A DNA stretch of 64,000 nt, taken from positions 806,001 to 870,000 of the forward strand of contig NZ_CP053842.1 in the NCBI RefSeq assembly GCF_013201645.1, given 5' to 3'. The stretch is from Campylobacter corcagiensis (GTDB lineage: Bacteria; Campylobacterota; Campylobacteria; Campylobacterales; Campylobacteraceae). Shown here one piece after another: positions 9,220 to 17,717 of the stretch (positions are counted from its first letter, which is position 1; each line of letters begins with the position of its first letter). A program made the position numbers and the translations under genes. The notes under the pieces were generated by a model. That model was not told the origin of the DNA and did not search any database. It saw only the letters and a list, made by a program, of their open reading frames with translations.

Positions 9220-12131
9220 TAAAAACTAGGATAGATGAAAGATATGAGTTTCAAAGTGAAATTTTAGACTATTTAAAAAAGCATAATGGATATTTTATAA
9301 GAAAAAATAAAAACTATGATAAAAACTTCGCTATGGATTTTAAAGTGCTTTTTAAATTTTTAGAAATTACTCAAAAAGATGAGTTAATAAAACTTAAAAA
9401 AATTCATGAAAAAGATCTTGCAAAAACTATAATCAAAAGCATAAATAAAAGCATATCTTCATCAAATTTACTTAGGACTTTAAAAAATGGAGTTGAAATT
9501 TCAGGTATAAAGCTAAATTTACTCTATACAAAACCAGCTTCAAATTTAAACTCCGATTTAGTTGAAAAATACGATCAAAATATCTTTTCTGTGATAGAAG
9601 AGGTTAAAATTTCAGATAAAGAAAGAGTTGATTTAGTTTTGTTTTTAAACGGTTTTGCGATCATGTGTATAGAGCTTAAAACTCTACCTAATACCTACGA
9701 AGATGCTATAAATCAGTATAAAACTCAAAGAGATATAAATAATAGAATTTTTGCTAATAAAACTGGCGTTTTGGTGGCTTTTGCTATGGATAGAAATGAG
9801 TGCTATATGACTACAAAGCTAGATAAAGAAAAGACCATTTTTTTGCCTTTTAATATGGGCAAAGGAAAGGGCATAGATCAGGGTGGCGGAAATCCTATCT
9901 TTAAAGATAGAGCAAGTGTGTCATATATGTGGGAAGATGTCTTTAAAAAAGAGTCTGTGATAGAGTTGATTAGTAAATTTATAATGGATGATAAAAATTT
10001 AGTATTTCCTAGGTTTCATCAAAGAGATGTTATTAAAAAAATCATAGCTGATGTGCTTAAAAATAAAACTTCTAAAAACTATCTTATACAACATAGTGCT
10101 GGAAGTGGAAAGACCAAAACCATAGCTTGGCTATCTCACAGACTTGCAACACTTCATAATGAAAATGATAAAGTGATATTTAATAAAGTCGTAGTTGTAA
10201 CTGATAGAGTTGTAGTTGATAGACAACTTCAAAACGCCATAGAAGCCCTTGGTTTAAAAGCGGGTTTTGTAGAAACTATGGATGATAGTAAAAACTCAAG
10301 CGATTTAGCTGCGGCTTTAAACTCAAATACTAAAATAATAGTCACAACTATACAGAAATTTCCTTATATTTTAGATAGTATCAAAAAACTAAAAGATCAA
10401 AATTTCGCTGTTATTATAGATGAGGCACACTCATCAACAAGCGGTAAAAATATGAGTGCTTTAAATGTAGCTTTGGGTGGTGGCGACGCACAAGATCAAC
10501 TAGAAAAAGAAATCTTATCATTTGGTAAGCAAGATAATGTTTCTATGTTTGCCTTTACAGCTACGCCAAAAAACTCAACGATAGAGCTTTTTGGTAATAT
10601 AAATAAAAATGGTCAAAAAGAGGCTTTTCATCTATACTCTATGAAACAAGCCATAGAAGAGGGCTTTATACTTGATGTGCTTAGTAATTATATGACTTAT
10701 AAGACATATTTTGATCTAGTTAAGACAGTAGCAAATGATCCAAAATGTAGTAAAACTAGTGTGAAAACTCTAGCAAAAAAACTTGTAGCACTTAATGAAA
10801 ATAATATATCTGATAGAGTAGAGATAATAGTAGAGCATTTTAGGCAAAATGTTATGAGTGAATTAGGCGGTGATGCAAAAGCTATGATAATAACCTCATC
10901 AAGAGAAGCAGCTGTGAAATACTATAAAATTTTAAATGAGTATCTTACTAAAAATGGCTACTTTGATATGAAAACTTTGGTGGCTTTTTCAGGTAGTGTG
11001 ATGGTTGATGGCACTGAATACAGCGAAACTATGCTTAACGCTATAAGTGAAAATTTACTAACAGCTAAGTTTGATGAAAAAGCATATAAATTCCTAGTAG
11101 TGGCAAATAAATACCAAACAGGATTTGACCAGCCAAAACTATGTGCTATGTATGTAGCAAAAAAGCTAGATGGGGTAAATGCAGTTCAAACTCTATCAAG
11201 GCTAAATAGAATTTATAAACCATATGATAAGAAAACTTTTGTGGTGGATTTTGAAAATAGTTATGACGATATAAAAGATGCTTTTTCTAGGTATTATACA
11301 ACTACGATTTTATCAAGCTTTATTACAAAAAAAGCTATTTATGATCTTGAAGCTAGGATAGATGGATATTATATCTTTGATATGTTTGATATAGAAAAGT
11401 TAAATAATATAATTTATGATAAAACTCAATACAAAGAAGGAAATTTAAGCTTAAATGCTAAAAAAGCCATAGAAGCGATTTGCCAAAGAACAAAAAGGGC
11501 TTTTGATAGATTGGATATTGATGAAAAAAGGAATTTTGTAAAACTGCTAAGGGCTTTTGTTAAAATTTATGAATTTTTATCTTTAAATTTGCCTTTTGAT
11601 GATGAAAAAATCCATAAAAAATATAAATTTATAACTACTATTTTGCCATATCTAATCACCAAAAAATCAAATAATAACTTTAAAATAGATGATAAGGTAA
11701 AAGCTATAAATTTTAGACAGGAAAAAACAGGCGAGTATAGTAGTAGGCTAAAATCAGATCCTTTAATAAGCCCAGTAAGTGTTACTACTTCTGGAAGTAG
11801 AGATGATAAAGAAGAAAGACTATCAGTTATAATAGATGAGATAAATATACTAAATGGTGGAAAATTAGATAAAGATTTAGCTATAAAATCAGTATATGGC
11901 GTAGTAAAAAGGGTTAAAAACTCACAAGAATTAAAAAATAGTGCTAATAATAACTCATTTGATGATTTTAAGCTTTTATATAGTAGTGTTATAGAAGAGG
12001 ATTTAACAAATAATTATTATAAAAACGAAGAGTTTAATAGCGTGCTTTTAAATAATGAAGAGATGAAAAATAAAATTTTTAACATCTTTGCTAGTGATAT
12101 CTATCAAGGTTTTAGAAATAGCGTGGTTTAA
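9216..12131 (+). CDS. hsdR: Type I restriction enzyme R subunit (HsdR)
   Basis: ATP-driven translocase and nuclease of the hsdMSR system. 971 residues. The N-terminal PD-(D/E)xK-type nuclease core shows D139 (RVDLVLF) and E153-L-K155 (CIELKT). The superfamily 2 helicase has Walker A AGSGKT at 295-300, DEAH at 402-405 (IIDEAHSS), motif III FTATPK, and the late motif YQTGFDQPKLCAMYV followed by QTLSRLNRIY. The C-terminal 250 residues are helical and should hold the HsdM/HsdS contact. It starts inside the hsdS stop (ATGA overlap). It differs clearly from the second HsdR at the right edge, whose helicase motif is DECH. Confidence 0.95.
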   Translation: MIKTRIDERYEFQSEILDYLKKHNGYFIRKNKNYDKNFAMDFKVLFKFLEITQKDELIKLKKIHEKDLAKTIIKSINKSISSSNLLRTLKNGVEISGIKLNLLYTKPASNLNSDLVEKYDQNIFSVIEEVKISDKERVDLVLFLNGFAIMCIELKTLPNTYEDAINQYKTQRDINNRIFANKTGVLVAFAMDRNECYMTTKLDKEKTIFLPFNMGKGKGIDQGGGNPIFKDRASVSYMWEDVFKKESVIELISKFIMDDKNLVFPRFHQRDVIKKIIADVLKNKTSKNYLIQHSAGSGKTKTIAWLSHRLATLHNENDKVIFNKVVVVTDRVVVDRQLQNAIEALGLKAGFVETMDDSKNSSDLAAALNSNTKIIVTTIQKFPYILDSIKKLKDQNFAVIIDEAHSSTSGKNMSALNVALGGGDAQDQLEKEILSFGKQDNVSMFAFTATPKNSTIELFGNINKNGQKEAFHLYSMKQAIEEGFILDVLSNYMTYKTYFDLVKTVANDPKCSKTSVKTLAKKLVALNENNISDRVEIIVEHFRQNVMSELGGDAKAMIITSSREAAVKYYKILNEYLTKNGYFDMKTLVAFSGSVMVDGTEYSETMLNAISENLLTAKFDEKAYKFLVVANKYQTGFDQPKLCAMYVAKKLDGVNAVQTLSRLNRIYKPYDKKTFVVDFENSYDDIKDAFSRYYTTTILSSFITKKAIYDLEARIDGYYIFDMFDIEKLNNIIYDKTQYKEGNLSLNAKKAIEAICQRTKRAFDRLDIDEKRNFVKLLRAFVKIYEFLSLNLPFDDEKIHKKYKFITTILPYLITKKSNNNFKIDDKVKAINFRQEKTGEYSSRLKSDPLISPVSVTTSGSRDDKEERLSVIIDEINILNGGKLDKDLAIKSVYGVVKRVKNSQELKNSANNNSFDDFKLLYSSVIEEDLTNNYYKNEEFNSVLLNNEEMKNKIFNIFASDIYQGFRNSVV

Positions 12132-12168
12132 AATAGCTTTTATAAATAGCGTGGTTTTTAAATAGGTT
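12113..12168 (+). repeat. Imperfect 28-bp tandem duplication over the hsdR stop codon
   Basis: AAATAGCGTGGTTT occurs exactly at 12116 and again at 12144. The flanks match imperfectly, giving two 28-base units at 12113-12140 and 12141-12168. The first unit contains the end of hsdR and its TAA. It lies at the distal edge of the inserted restriction operon, just before the ubiX stop at 12197. Confidence 0.6.
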
Positions 12169-12196
12169 TTAAAATATAGTAATTTAAACTAGTGAT

Positions 12197-12745
12197 TTAA
12201 CTCCACTTTTTATAAATTTCGTTTTTTATCTCAAGTAGGTCAAGCCACTTTCCAAGTATGAAATTTTCTATCTCATTAACACTTTTAAATCCTGCATAAC
12301 TTCCTAAAATAGGCGGTGCGATAATAACTCCATAGCTTGATAACTCATGCATCTGTTTTAAAGAAATTGTTGATAATGGCATCTCTCTAACGCCTAAAAT
12401 AAGCTTTTTTTGCTCTTTTAAAGAAACTGCTGCAGCTCTTGAGATTAAACTGTCACAAATGCCTGAGTGAATTTTAGCTAAGGTGTTGATACTACAAGGT
12501 GCGATAATTGTTTTATCTATGTCAAATGAGCCTGAGGCTGGACCTTCGTAGATATTTTCATCGTTAAAAAATATAGCGTTTGGATAGAGTTTTTCATCAA
12601 ATTTCAGGCCATTTTCTTTTTCTAAAACAACTTTTGCATTTTTGCTTATTATTACAAAAAGTTCGTTTTCTTTAGCAATATGTGGAATTAGCTTTAAGCC
12701 TAAATTCACTAAACTAGCACCCGTTATGCAAAGTAAAATTCTCAT
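12197..12745 (-). CDS. ubiX: Flavin prenyltransferase UbiX family
   Basis: Transfers a dimethylallyl group to FMN to make the prenylated flavin used by UbiD-type decarboxylases. 182 residues, close to the family's 185-190. Seen: the N-terminal flavin-binding MRILLCITGAS, the central APCSINTLAKIHSGICDSL, RAAAVSLKEQKKLILGVRE and the MPLSTISLKQMHEL stretch, all in UbiX order. The residues after CITGAS are LVNLG rather than the common GxxyG. In C. jejuni it follows coaD; here hsdMSR has come between. No UbiD partner is in the window. Phosphopantothenoylcysteine decarboxylase shares the fold but not these motifs. Confidence 0.88.
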   Translation of the reverse strand: MRILLCITGASLVNLGLKLIPHIAKENELFVIISKNAKVVLEKENGLKFDEKLYPNAIFFNDENIYEGPASGSFDIDKTIIAPCSINTLAKIHSGICDSLISRAAAVSLKEQKKLILGVREMPLSTISLKQMHELSSYGVIIAPPILGSYAGFKSVNEIENFILGKWLDLLEIKNEIYKKWS

Positions 12746-12782
12746 TTTAAATTCTTTATAAGAGATAAATTTGGAGTTAAAG

Positions 12783-12857
12783 TGGAGCGGGAAACGAGAT
12801 TCGAACTCGCGACCCCAACCTTGGCAAGGTTGTGCTCTACCCCTGAGCTATTCCCGC
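12783..12857 (-). tRNA. tRNA-Gly(GCC)
   Basis: 75-base cloverleaf on the minus strand with an encoded CCA. The acceptor stem GCGGGAA pairs with TTCCCGC; the D arm is GCTC-AGGGGTA-GAGC; the anticodon arm is CAACC-TTGCCAA-GGTTG with GCC in the loop; the T arm is GCGAG-TTCGAAT-CTCGT (closing G-T pair). Anticodon GCC reads glycine codons GGC and GGU. It sits 33 bases after moeA and 37 bases before ubiX on the same strand. Confidence 0.98.
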
Positions 12858-12889
12858 AACTAAAATAAAACTGTGATTTTATCATAAAG

Positions 12890-14080
12890 TTACACCTTTG
12901 TCAATAAAATTTCTAAAATTTGCTCGTTCTCAAGCTTGGTTTGGTTAAATTTTGATACAAGCATGGCGTTTGATTCTACTAATGGTCTTATCATTCCAGA
13001 GCCAAATTTAGTGTTTGTAGGTATAAATTCACCATTTTCATAAATTCCATAAACAATATTTGATCTATTTGGTTTTAACTGTAATGAACCTTTTAAATTT
13101 GCTCTTACTTTTTGATATAAAAAGTCCTTTTTTCCTAAAGCCCTAAATAGTACAGGTATGGTTATAAGATATGTCATTAAAAAAGCCGCCATTGGGTTTC
13201 CAGGTAGCACAAATGCAAGTTTTGAGCCTTTTTTATAGCACTTTGTTGGTCCACCGCCTGGGACGATTTTTATACCATTTAATGTCTGAGTAAAATCCAA
13301 ACTACTAAGTGCTCTGTGCATAAAGTCTGCTTCGCCTTTGCTTGCACCGCCGCTTGTGATGATGACGTCAAAATTTTCGCTAGCATCTTTTAGTCTTTGT
13401 AAAGTTTGGTTGAAATCATCTTTTATAATGCCAATGTATTGGCTTTTGAAGCCAAATTTAGCTAAAACTGCTGAAATTCCAGTAGCGTTTGCGTTATAAA
13501 TTTCACTCTCATCAGCTTCTTCCCATGGCTCTTTTATCTCATCGCCTGTTGAAAAAATCGCAATGCTAGGCTTTTTTGCTACTTCTATTTTCGTAATTCC
13601 TTGACTTGCTAGATACATGGCTAAAGCCGGTGTTAAAATTTCACCTTTTTTAAGTAAAATTTCACCTTTTTTTATCTCTTCTCCAGCATATCTTAGAGCG
13701 TTAAACTGCTTAGTATCGTTGTCAGGCACTAAAAATTCACCATCAAATTTAGCATCTTCTAGCCTTACAATAGTATCAGCGCCTTTTGGAAATATCGCTC
13801 CTGTCATTATTTTATAACACTGCCCACTTTTTATCTCATATACACTTTTATCTCCAGCTAAAATGGTGCCTAGTATTTTAAGTTTTTTACCTCTATCAGC
13901 GTAGTTATAAGCGTATCCATCAAGAGCTGTATTATCAAAACAAGGAAGACTTTTTTGAGCTATGATATCACTACTTAAAATTTCACCCAAACACTCATCT
14001 AAATTAACAGTAGTTGTTGTTAAAAAAGGCTCAAGCATATTAGAAATTTCATCCAATCCAACTTCATTCATATATCTCAC
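12890..14080 (-). CDS. moeA: Molybdopterin molybdenumtransferase
   Basis: Inserts molybdate into adenylylated molybdopterin to complete the molybdenum (or tungsten) cofactor. 396 residues, typical MoeA length. Seen: the N-terminal [12 protein letters not shown] region, [16 protein letters not shown], the Ser/Thr-rich [23 protein letters not shown], the MPT-binding [13 protein letters not shown], and [21 protein letters not shown] followed by NPMAAFLM. It overlaps murA by 4 bases, a pairing also found in C. jejuni. Campylobacters often carry two MoeA copies, so this may be one of a pair. Confidence 0.94.
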   Translation of the reverse strand: MRYMNEVGLDEISNMLEPFLTTTTVNLDECLGEILSSDIIAQKSLPCFDNTALDGYAYNYADRGKKLKILGTILAGDKSVYEIKSGQCYKIMTGAIFPKGADTIVRLEDAKFDGEFLVPDNDTKQFNALRYAGEEIKKGEILLKKGEILTPALAMYLASQGITKIEVAKKPSIAIFSTGDEIKEPWEEADESEIYNANATGISAVLAKFGFKSQYIGIIKDDFNQTLQRLKDASENFDVIITSGGASKGEADFMHRALSSLDFTQTLNGIKIVPGGGPTKCYKKGSKLAFVLPGNPMAAFLMTYLITIPVLFRALGKKDFLYQKVRANLKGSLQLKPNRSNIVYGIYENGEFIPTNTKFGSGMIRPLVESNAMLVSKFNQTKLENEQILEILLTKV

Positions 14081-15342
14081 TCATCACCCCTTAATATATC
14101 AGCACCAAGTGCCTTTAACTTTCCTTCTAAATTCTCATAACCTCTATCAAGATGATAAATTCTATGAACTTTTGTTGCGCCATTTGCCACTAAAGCAGCT
14201 AAAACCAGAGCCGAACTAGCCCTTAAATCAGTCGCCATAACATCAGCTCCATTTAAATTTTTTATGCCTTTTATGGTTGCGACATTTCCATTTAGCTTTA
14301 TATCAGCACCCATTCTATTTAGCTCACTAGCGTGCATGAAGCGGTTTTCAAAAAGCCTTTCGTCTATCAAGCTTGTGCCATTTGCTACTGTGCAAATCGC
14401 CATAAATTGCGCTTGCATATCGGTTGGAAAACCAGGATATTCGCTTGTGATGATCTCTACTGGTTTTATTTTATCAGCTGGTAAAATCGTGATCTTATCA
14501 CCTGAAATTTCAAACTCAAAGCCCATTTCTTGAAGTTTAGCAATAACTGCACCTAAGTGTTTTGGCTCGCAGTTTGTGATAGAAATTTTAGAATTTGTTA
14601 TAGCTCCTGCGCATAGATAAGTACCTGCTTCTATTCTATCGGGGATAACTTTGATGCTATTTATGTCTAAAAGCTTGCCATTTGTTCCATGTATTACAAG
14701 CTCATCAGTACCAATACCATCTATTTTTACTCCATTACTATCTAAAATTTTACACAAAGCAACCACTTCTGGCTCTTTTGCAGCGTTTATTATGGTTGTT
14801 TTGCCATGAGCTAAAGATGCAGCCATGACTATATTTTCAGTTCCAGTAACTGTGATTTTATCAAAGCTTATCATAGCTCCTTTTAGTCCGTCTTTGGCAT
14901 TAGCTATAACATAACCATCTTTTATTTCTATAGTTGCACCCATTTTTTCTAAAGCACTAAGATGTAAGTCAATTGGTCTAGCACCTATTGCGCACCCTCC
15001 AGGAAGAGATACTTCACAATGCCCAAACCTAGCAAGAAGCGGACCTAAAACAAGTATAGAAGCTCTCATTTTTCTAACGATATCATATGTAGCTTTGGTA
15101 GAATTTATGCAAGATGCGTTTATTTTGGCACAATGATTATCTTTAAATTCACAAGTTGCCCCTAAATTTTCTAAAAGTTTTATTAATGTTTTTATATCAA
15201 CGACATTTGGTAAATTTGAAATTTCAACGCTATTTTTGCTTAAAATTGTAGCGGCTATTAATGGTAGGGCTGCGTTTTTTGCCCCTGAAATTTCTACATT
15301 TCCACTTAGTTTTTTACCACCTTTTATCTCTAAATACTGCAC
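14077..15342 (-). CDS. murA: UDP-N-acetylglucosamine 1-carboxyvinyltransferase
   Basis: First committed step of peptidoglycan synthesis: adds enolpyruvate from PEP to UDP-GlcNAc; target of fosfomycin. Seen: [11 protein letters not shown] near residue 20 with the catalytic lysine, and [17 protein letters not shown] near 115 with the PEP- and fosfomycin-reactive cysteine, so the enzyme is the Cys type. I use the GTG at 15342 (421 residues, MQYLEIKGG...), which has AAGGA 7 bases upstream and matches the usual MurA N terminus. The ATG at 15372 would add ten atypical residues. It is coupled to moeA by a 4-base overlap. Confidence 0.95.
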   Translation of the reverse strand: MQYLEIKGGKKLSGNVEISGAKNAALPLIAATILSKNSVEISNLPNVVDIKTLIKLLENLGATCEFKDNHCAKINASCINSTKATYDIVRKMRASILVLGPLLARFGHCEVSLPGGCAIGARPIDLHLSALEKMGATIEIKDGYVIANAKDGLKGAMISFDKITVTGTENIVMAASLAHGKTTIINAAKEPEVVALCKILDSNGVKIDGIGTDELVIHGTNGKLLDINSIKVIPDRIEAGTYLCAGAITNSKISITNCEPKHLGAVIAKLQEMGFEFEISGDKITILPADKIKPVEIITSEYPGFPTDMQAQFMAICTVANGTSLIDERLFENRFMHASELNRMGADIKLNGNVATIKGIKNLNGADVMATDLRASSALVLAALVANGATKVHRIYHLDRGYENLEGKLKALGADILRGDE

Positions 15343-15462
15343 TTTTTTATCCTTAAATTTGCATTTAAACAAGAATTATACTAAAAATTTACTTACAAAG
15401 GGGTAATAGCGTTTACTAAAATTTAGTAAAATCCTAGCTTAGTTTGAAATTTAGGAATTTAG

Positions 15463-16110
15463 ATGATTTATAAGGTTTTTTTAAAATTTACTATTTTTGC
15501 TATCATTTTAACAGGGTGTTCAACAAAGCAAAGTAACACTCCAAAAGCACCTGATTTTATGTTGAGTGATAATTATTTTGGCGAAATAGTTGAGTTTGAT
15601 TATAATGAGAGTATTGGCGATCTTTTAAATAGTGTTTATAAATACGAAGGAAGTGGGGCAGGTGGGGATTGCTCTGGTTTTATAACTTTGCTTAACTCTA
15701 AAAATGATGAGATATACTTTAACCCAAATGAACTTCACAAACATATGACAAGCTATAGAAAAAGTGAAGGGATTTATAACCTTTACGCGGCAAATAAAGG
15801 TATATTTTATAAAGATCCAAAACCTGGTGATTTGATATTTTTCTACAATACCACAAGCAACACAAAAAACTCTAAGAAAAAGCATATTACTCACATTGGT
15901 GTAATTAGAGATGTGTATAAGGATGGCAGGGTGAGTTTTGTGCATAATACTAGAGGTAAAAACAAAATTGATTTTATGAATTTAAACCGTAAAAATGTAA
16001 ATAAAACTGGCTCGATAACCCAAAATAGCTATATCGTAAGATGTCAAAGAGGTGATTCAAGATGTTTAACATCAAATAAATTTGCAGGTTATGGAAGAGT
16101 GGCTAGGTAG
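15463..16110 (+). CDS. NlpC/P60 family lipoprotein, predicted peptidoglycan peptidase
   Basis: Predicted cell-envelope cysteine peptidase cutting peptide stems of peptidoglycan. 215 residues. The N terminus is a lipoprotein signal (FLKFTIFAIILTGCSTK, lipobox LTGC, Cys19). The NlpC/P60 domain begins near residue 60: GGDCSGFITLL holds the catalytic cysteine, KKHITHIGVIRDV the histidine, and FVHNTRGK lies where the third polar residue is expected. The final 30 residues include a Cys pair in VRCQRGDSRCLTS. It is divergent from murA and followed 5 bases later by the rhomboid gene. Confidence 0.87.
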   Translation: MIYKVFLKFTIFAIILTGCSTKQSNTPKAPDFMLSDNYFGEIVEFDYNESIGDLLNSVYKYEGSGAGGDCSGFITLLNSKNDEIYFNPNELHKHMTSYRKSEGIYNLYAANKGIFYKDPKPGDLIFFYNTTSNTKNSKKKHITHIGVIRDVYKDGRVSFVHNTRGKNKIDFMNLNRKNVNKTGSITQNSYIVRCQRGDSRCLTSNKFAGYGRVAR

Positions 16111-16115
16111 GATTT

Positions 16116-16667
16116 ATGGTTTTAAATAAGAATTTATTTGTAACAGCTACCTTGATAGCTCTTAATTTTGTGGTCTTTTTTTTATCAGAATTTGTAGTAA
16201 ATAAAGATGTATTTTTTGCATACTTTGGGCTTAATTATTTTATATTTAATGGCTTTTATTGGCAGGTTTTTACTACGATGTTTTTGCATGCAAATTTCTT
16301 ACATATCGCTATGAATATGGCGGTTTTGTATCAGTTTGGCTCTATTTTAGAAAGATATCTTGGAGGTGTGAGATTTGCTCTTGTTTACATTATAGGCGGA
16401 ATTATAACATCAGCTTTTAGCGTAATATACACATATATAATGATAACATATAACTCAACAGTTATAAATTTAGTAGGGGCAAGTGGAGCTATATCGGTAC
16501 TTTTAGGGCTACTTGCTTATCTTGATCCACATAGTAGAAAAGGGCTAATAGCTGCTATTTTGATAATGAGTTTTGTGCCGATGCTTGCAGGTATAAAAAT
16601 AGGCTGGTATGCTCACTTGATAGGCTTTGGTGTTGGGTATCTGTATGGAAAAATTTTTAAAAGATAG
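16116..16667 (+). CDS. Rhomboid family intramembrane serine protease
   Basis: Membrane protease cleaving transmembrane segments of other proteins in the inner membrane. 183 residues with six predicted helices. The family pattern is clear: FLHANFLHIAMNM in TM2 (GlpG HxxxN-like oxyanion region), GASGAISVLLG with the catalytic serine (GxSG), and WYAHLIGFGVGYLYG with the catalytic histidine. It lacks extra N- or C-terminal domains. Five bases separate it from the NlpC/P60 gene, so the two are co-transcribed. No substrate is evident. Confidence 0.92.
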   Translation: MVLNKNLFVTATLIALNFVVFFLSEFVVNKDVFFAYFGLNYFIFNGFYWQVFTTMFLHANFLHIAMNMAVLYQFGSILERYLGGVRFALVYIIGGIITSAFSVIYTYIMITYNSTVINLVGASGAISVLLGLLAYLDPHSRKGLIAAILIMSFVPMLAGIKIGWYAHLIGFGVGYLYGKIFKR

Positions 16668-16696
16668 ATTTGATAGTTGAGTTTTTAAGAAAAATA

Positions 16697-16728
16697 CAAA
16701 AGACAGATAAAACTCTATCTTTTGTTTA
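16697..16728. terminator. Putative bidirectional terminator between rhomboid and Sel1 genes
   Basis: CAAAAGACAGA (16697-16707) can pair with TCTATCTTTTG (16714-16724) with one mismatch and a 6-base loop, followed by TTT. It lies between convergent genes. AT-rich, so moderate strength. Confidence 0.5.
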
Positions 16729-16764
16729 AAATATTTATTTAAAAATCATAGCTTAAGATTAAAT

Positions 16765-17604
16765 TTAATACCCCTGTTTGTTTAATTTAGCGTAATAATC
16801 GCAACCAATCTGTAATCCCAGATCGCAAGCCTTTTTAAAATACTCTTTTGCTGCGCTATAGTTTTGCCTTACACCTTTGGCGTTGTAGTATAAAACTCCA
16901 AGGTTAAAGCAGCCTTGTGGAGTTTTATTATCACAAGCTAATTTATAATATTTTAATGCTTCATCATAATTTTGCTGTATGCCTTGAGTATTTTCATATA
17001 AACTACCAAGGTTAAAGCATGCTCCAAAGTGCCCATTATCACAAGATAGTTTGTAATATTTAGCCGCTTTTTCATAATCTTGCTCTACACCTTTACCCAT
17101 ATCGTATAAAACTCCAAGATTAAAGCAGCCCGTTGCATTTTTGCCGTCGCAAGATAGTTTATAATACTTAAATGCCTCTTTGAAATCTTGCTTTATACCT
17201 TTGGCATTATCGTATAAAACTCCAAGATTAAAGCAGCCTTCTATATGCCCACCATCGCAAGATATTTTATAATATTTCGCTGCTTTTTTGCGATCTTGCT
17301 CTATACCTTGACCTTTTGAATAAAAAACACCGACATTATAACAACCACTTGCATGTCCGCCATCGCAAGCTAATTTATAATGTTTAAATGCCTCTTTGAA
17401 ATCTTGCTCTACGCCTTTACCTGTATCGTATAAAATGCCAAGATTGAAACAATAGCTTGCATTTCCATCATCGCAAGAAAGTTTAGAGTATTTAAACGCG
17501 TTTTCAAAGTCACCTTTTGCAAAAGCTTCATCGGCTTTGATAAAATTATCATTGCCAAAAAGAGCACAAGTTACAAAACATGCAAAAATAATAGCTTTTT
17601 TCAT
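16765..17604 (-). CDS. Secreted Sel1-repeat, cysteine-paired (Hcp-like) protein
   Basis: Exported TPR-like scaffold of the type seen in Helicobacter cysteine-rich proteins (HcpA family). 279 residues: signal peptide MKKAIIFACFVTCALFG, then about seven 36-residue Sel1 units. Each unit follows the pattern CxxGxxxxCFNLGxLYxxxxGVxQDxxxAxKYYKLS. Two cysteines per unit, one at each end of the helix pair, should form intra-repeat disulfides, implying a periplasmic or secreted location. Hcp proteins have been discussed as penicillin-binding or immunomodulatory factors; function here is unknown. Stands alone between a convergent gene and valS, about 113 bases after the valS stop. Confidence 0.9.
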   Translation of the reverse strand: MKKAIIFACFVTCALFGNDNFIKADEAFAKGDFENAFKYSKLSCDDGNASYCFNLGILYDTGKGVEQDFKEAFKHYKLACDGGHASGCYNVGVFYSKGQGIEQDRKKAAKYYKISCDGGHIEGCFNLGVLYDNAKGIKQDFKEAFKYYKLSCDGKNATGCFNLGVLYDMGKGVEQDYEKAAKYYKLSCDNGHFGACFNLGSLYENTQGIQQNYDEALKYYKLACDNKTPQGCFNLGVLYYNAKGVRQNYSAAKEYFKKACDLGLQIGCDYYAKLNKQGY

Positions 17605-17717
17605 TTCTTATCCTTTTGAATAAATTTGCTATTTTTTAAATTTACTTACAACTCTCCATATTAAATGTTACTTTTAGCATCTTTTATACTTTTGTAAAAT
17701 TATAGTTTGATAAGCTT

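Noticed and set aside
9216-12131. The two HsdR proteins as copies of one system
   Set aside because: Different helicase box (DEAH versus DECH) and little shared text beyond motifs; they belong to separate systems.
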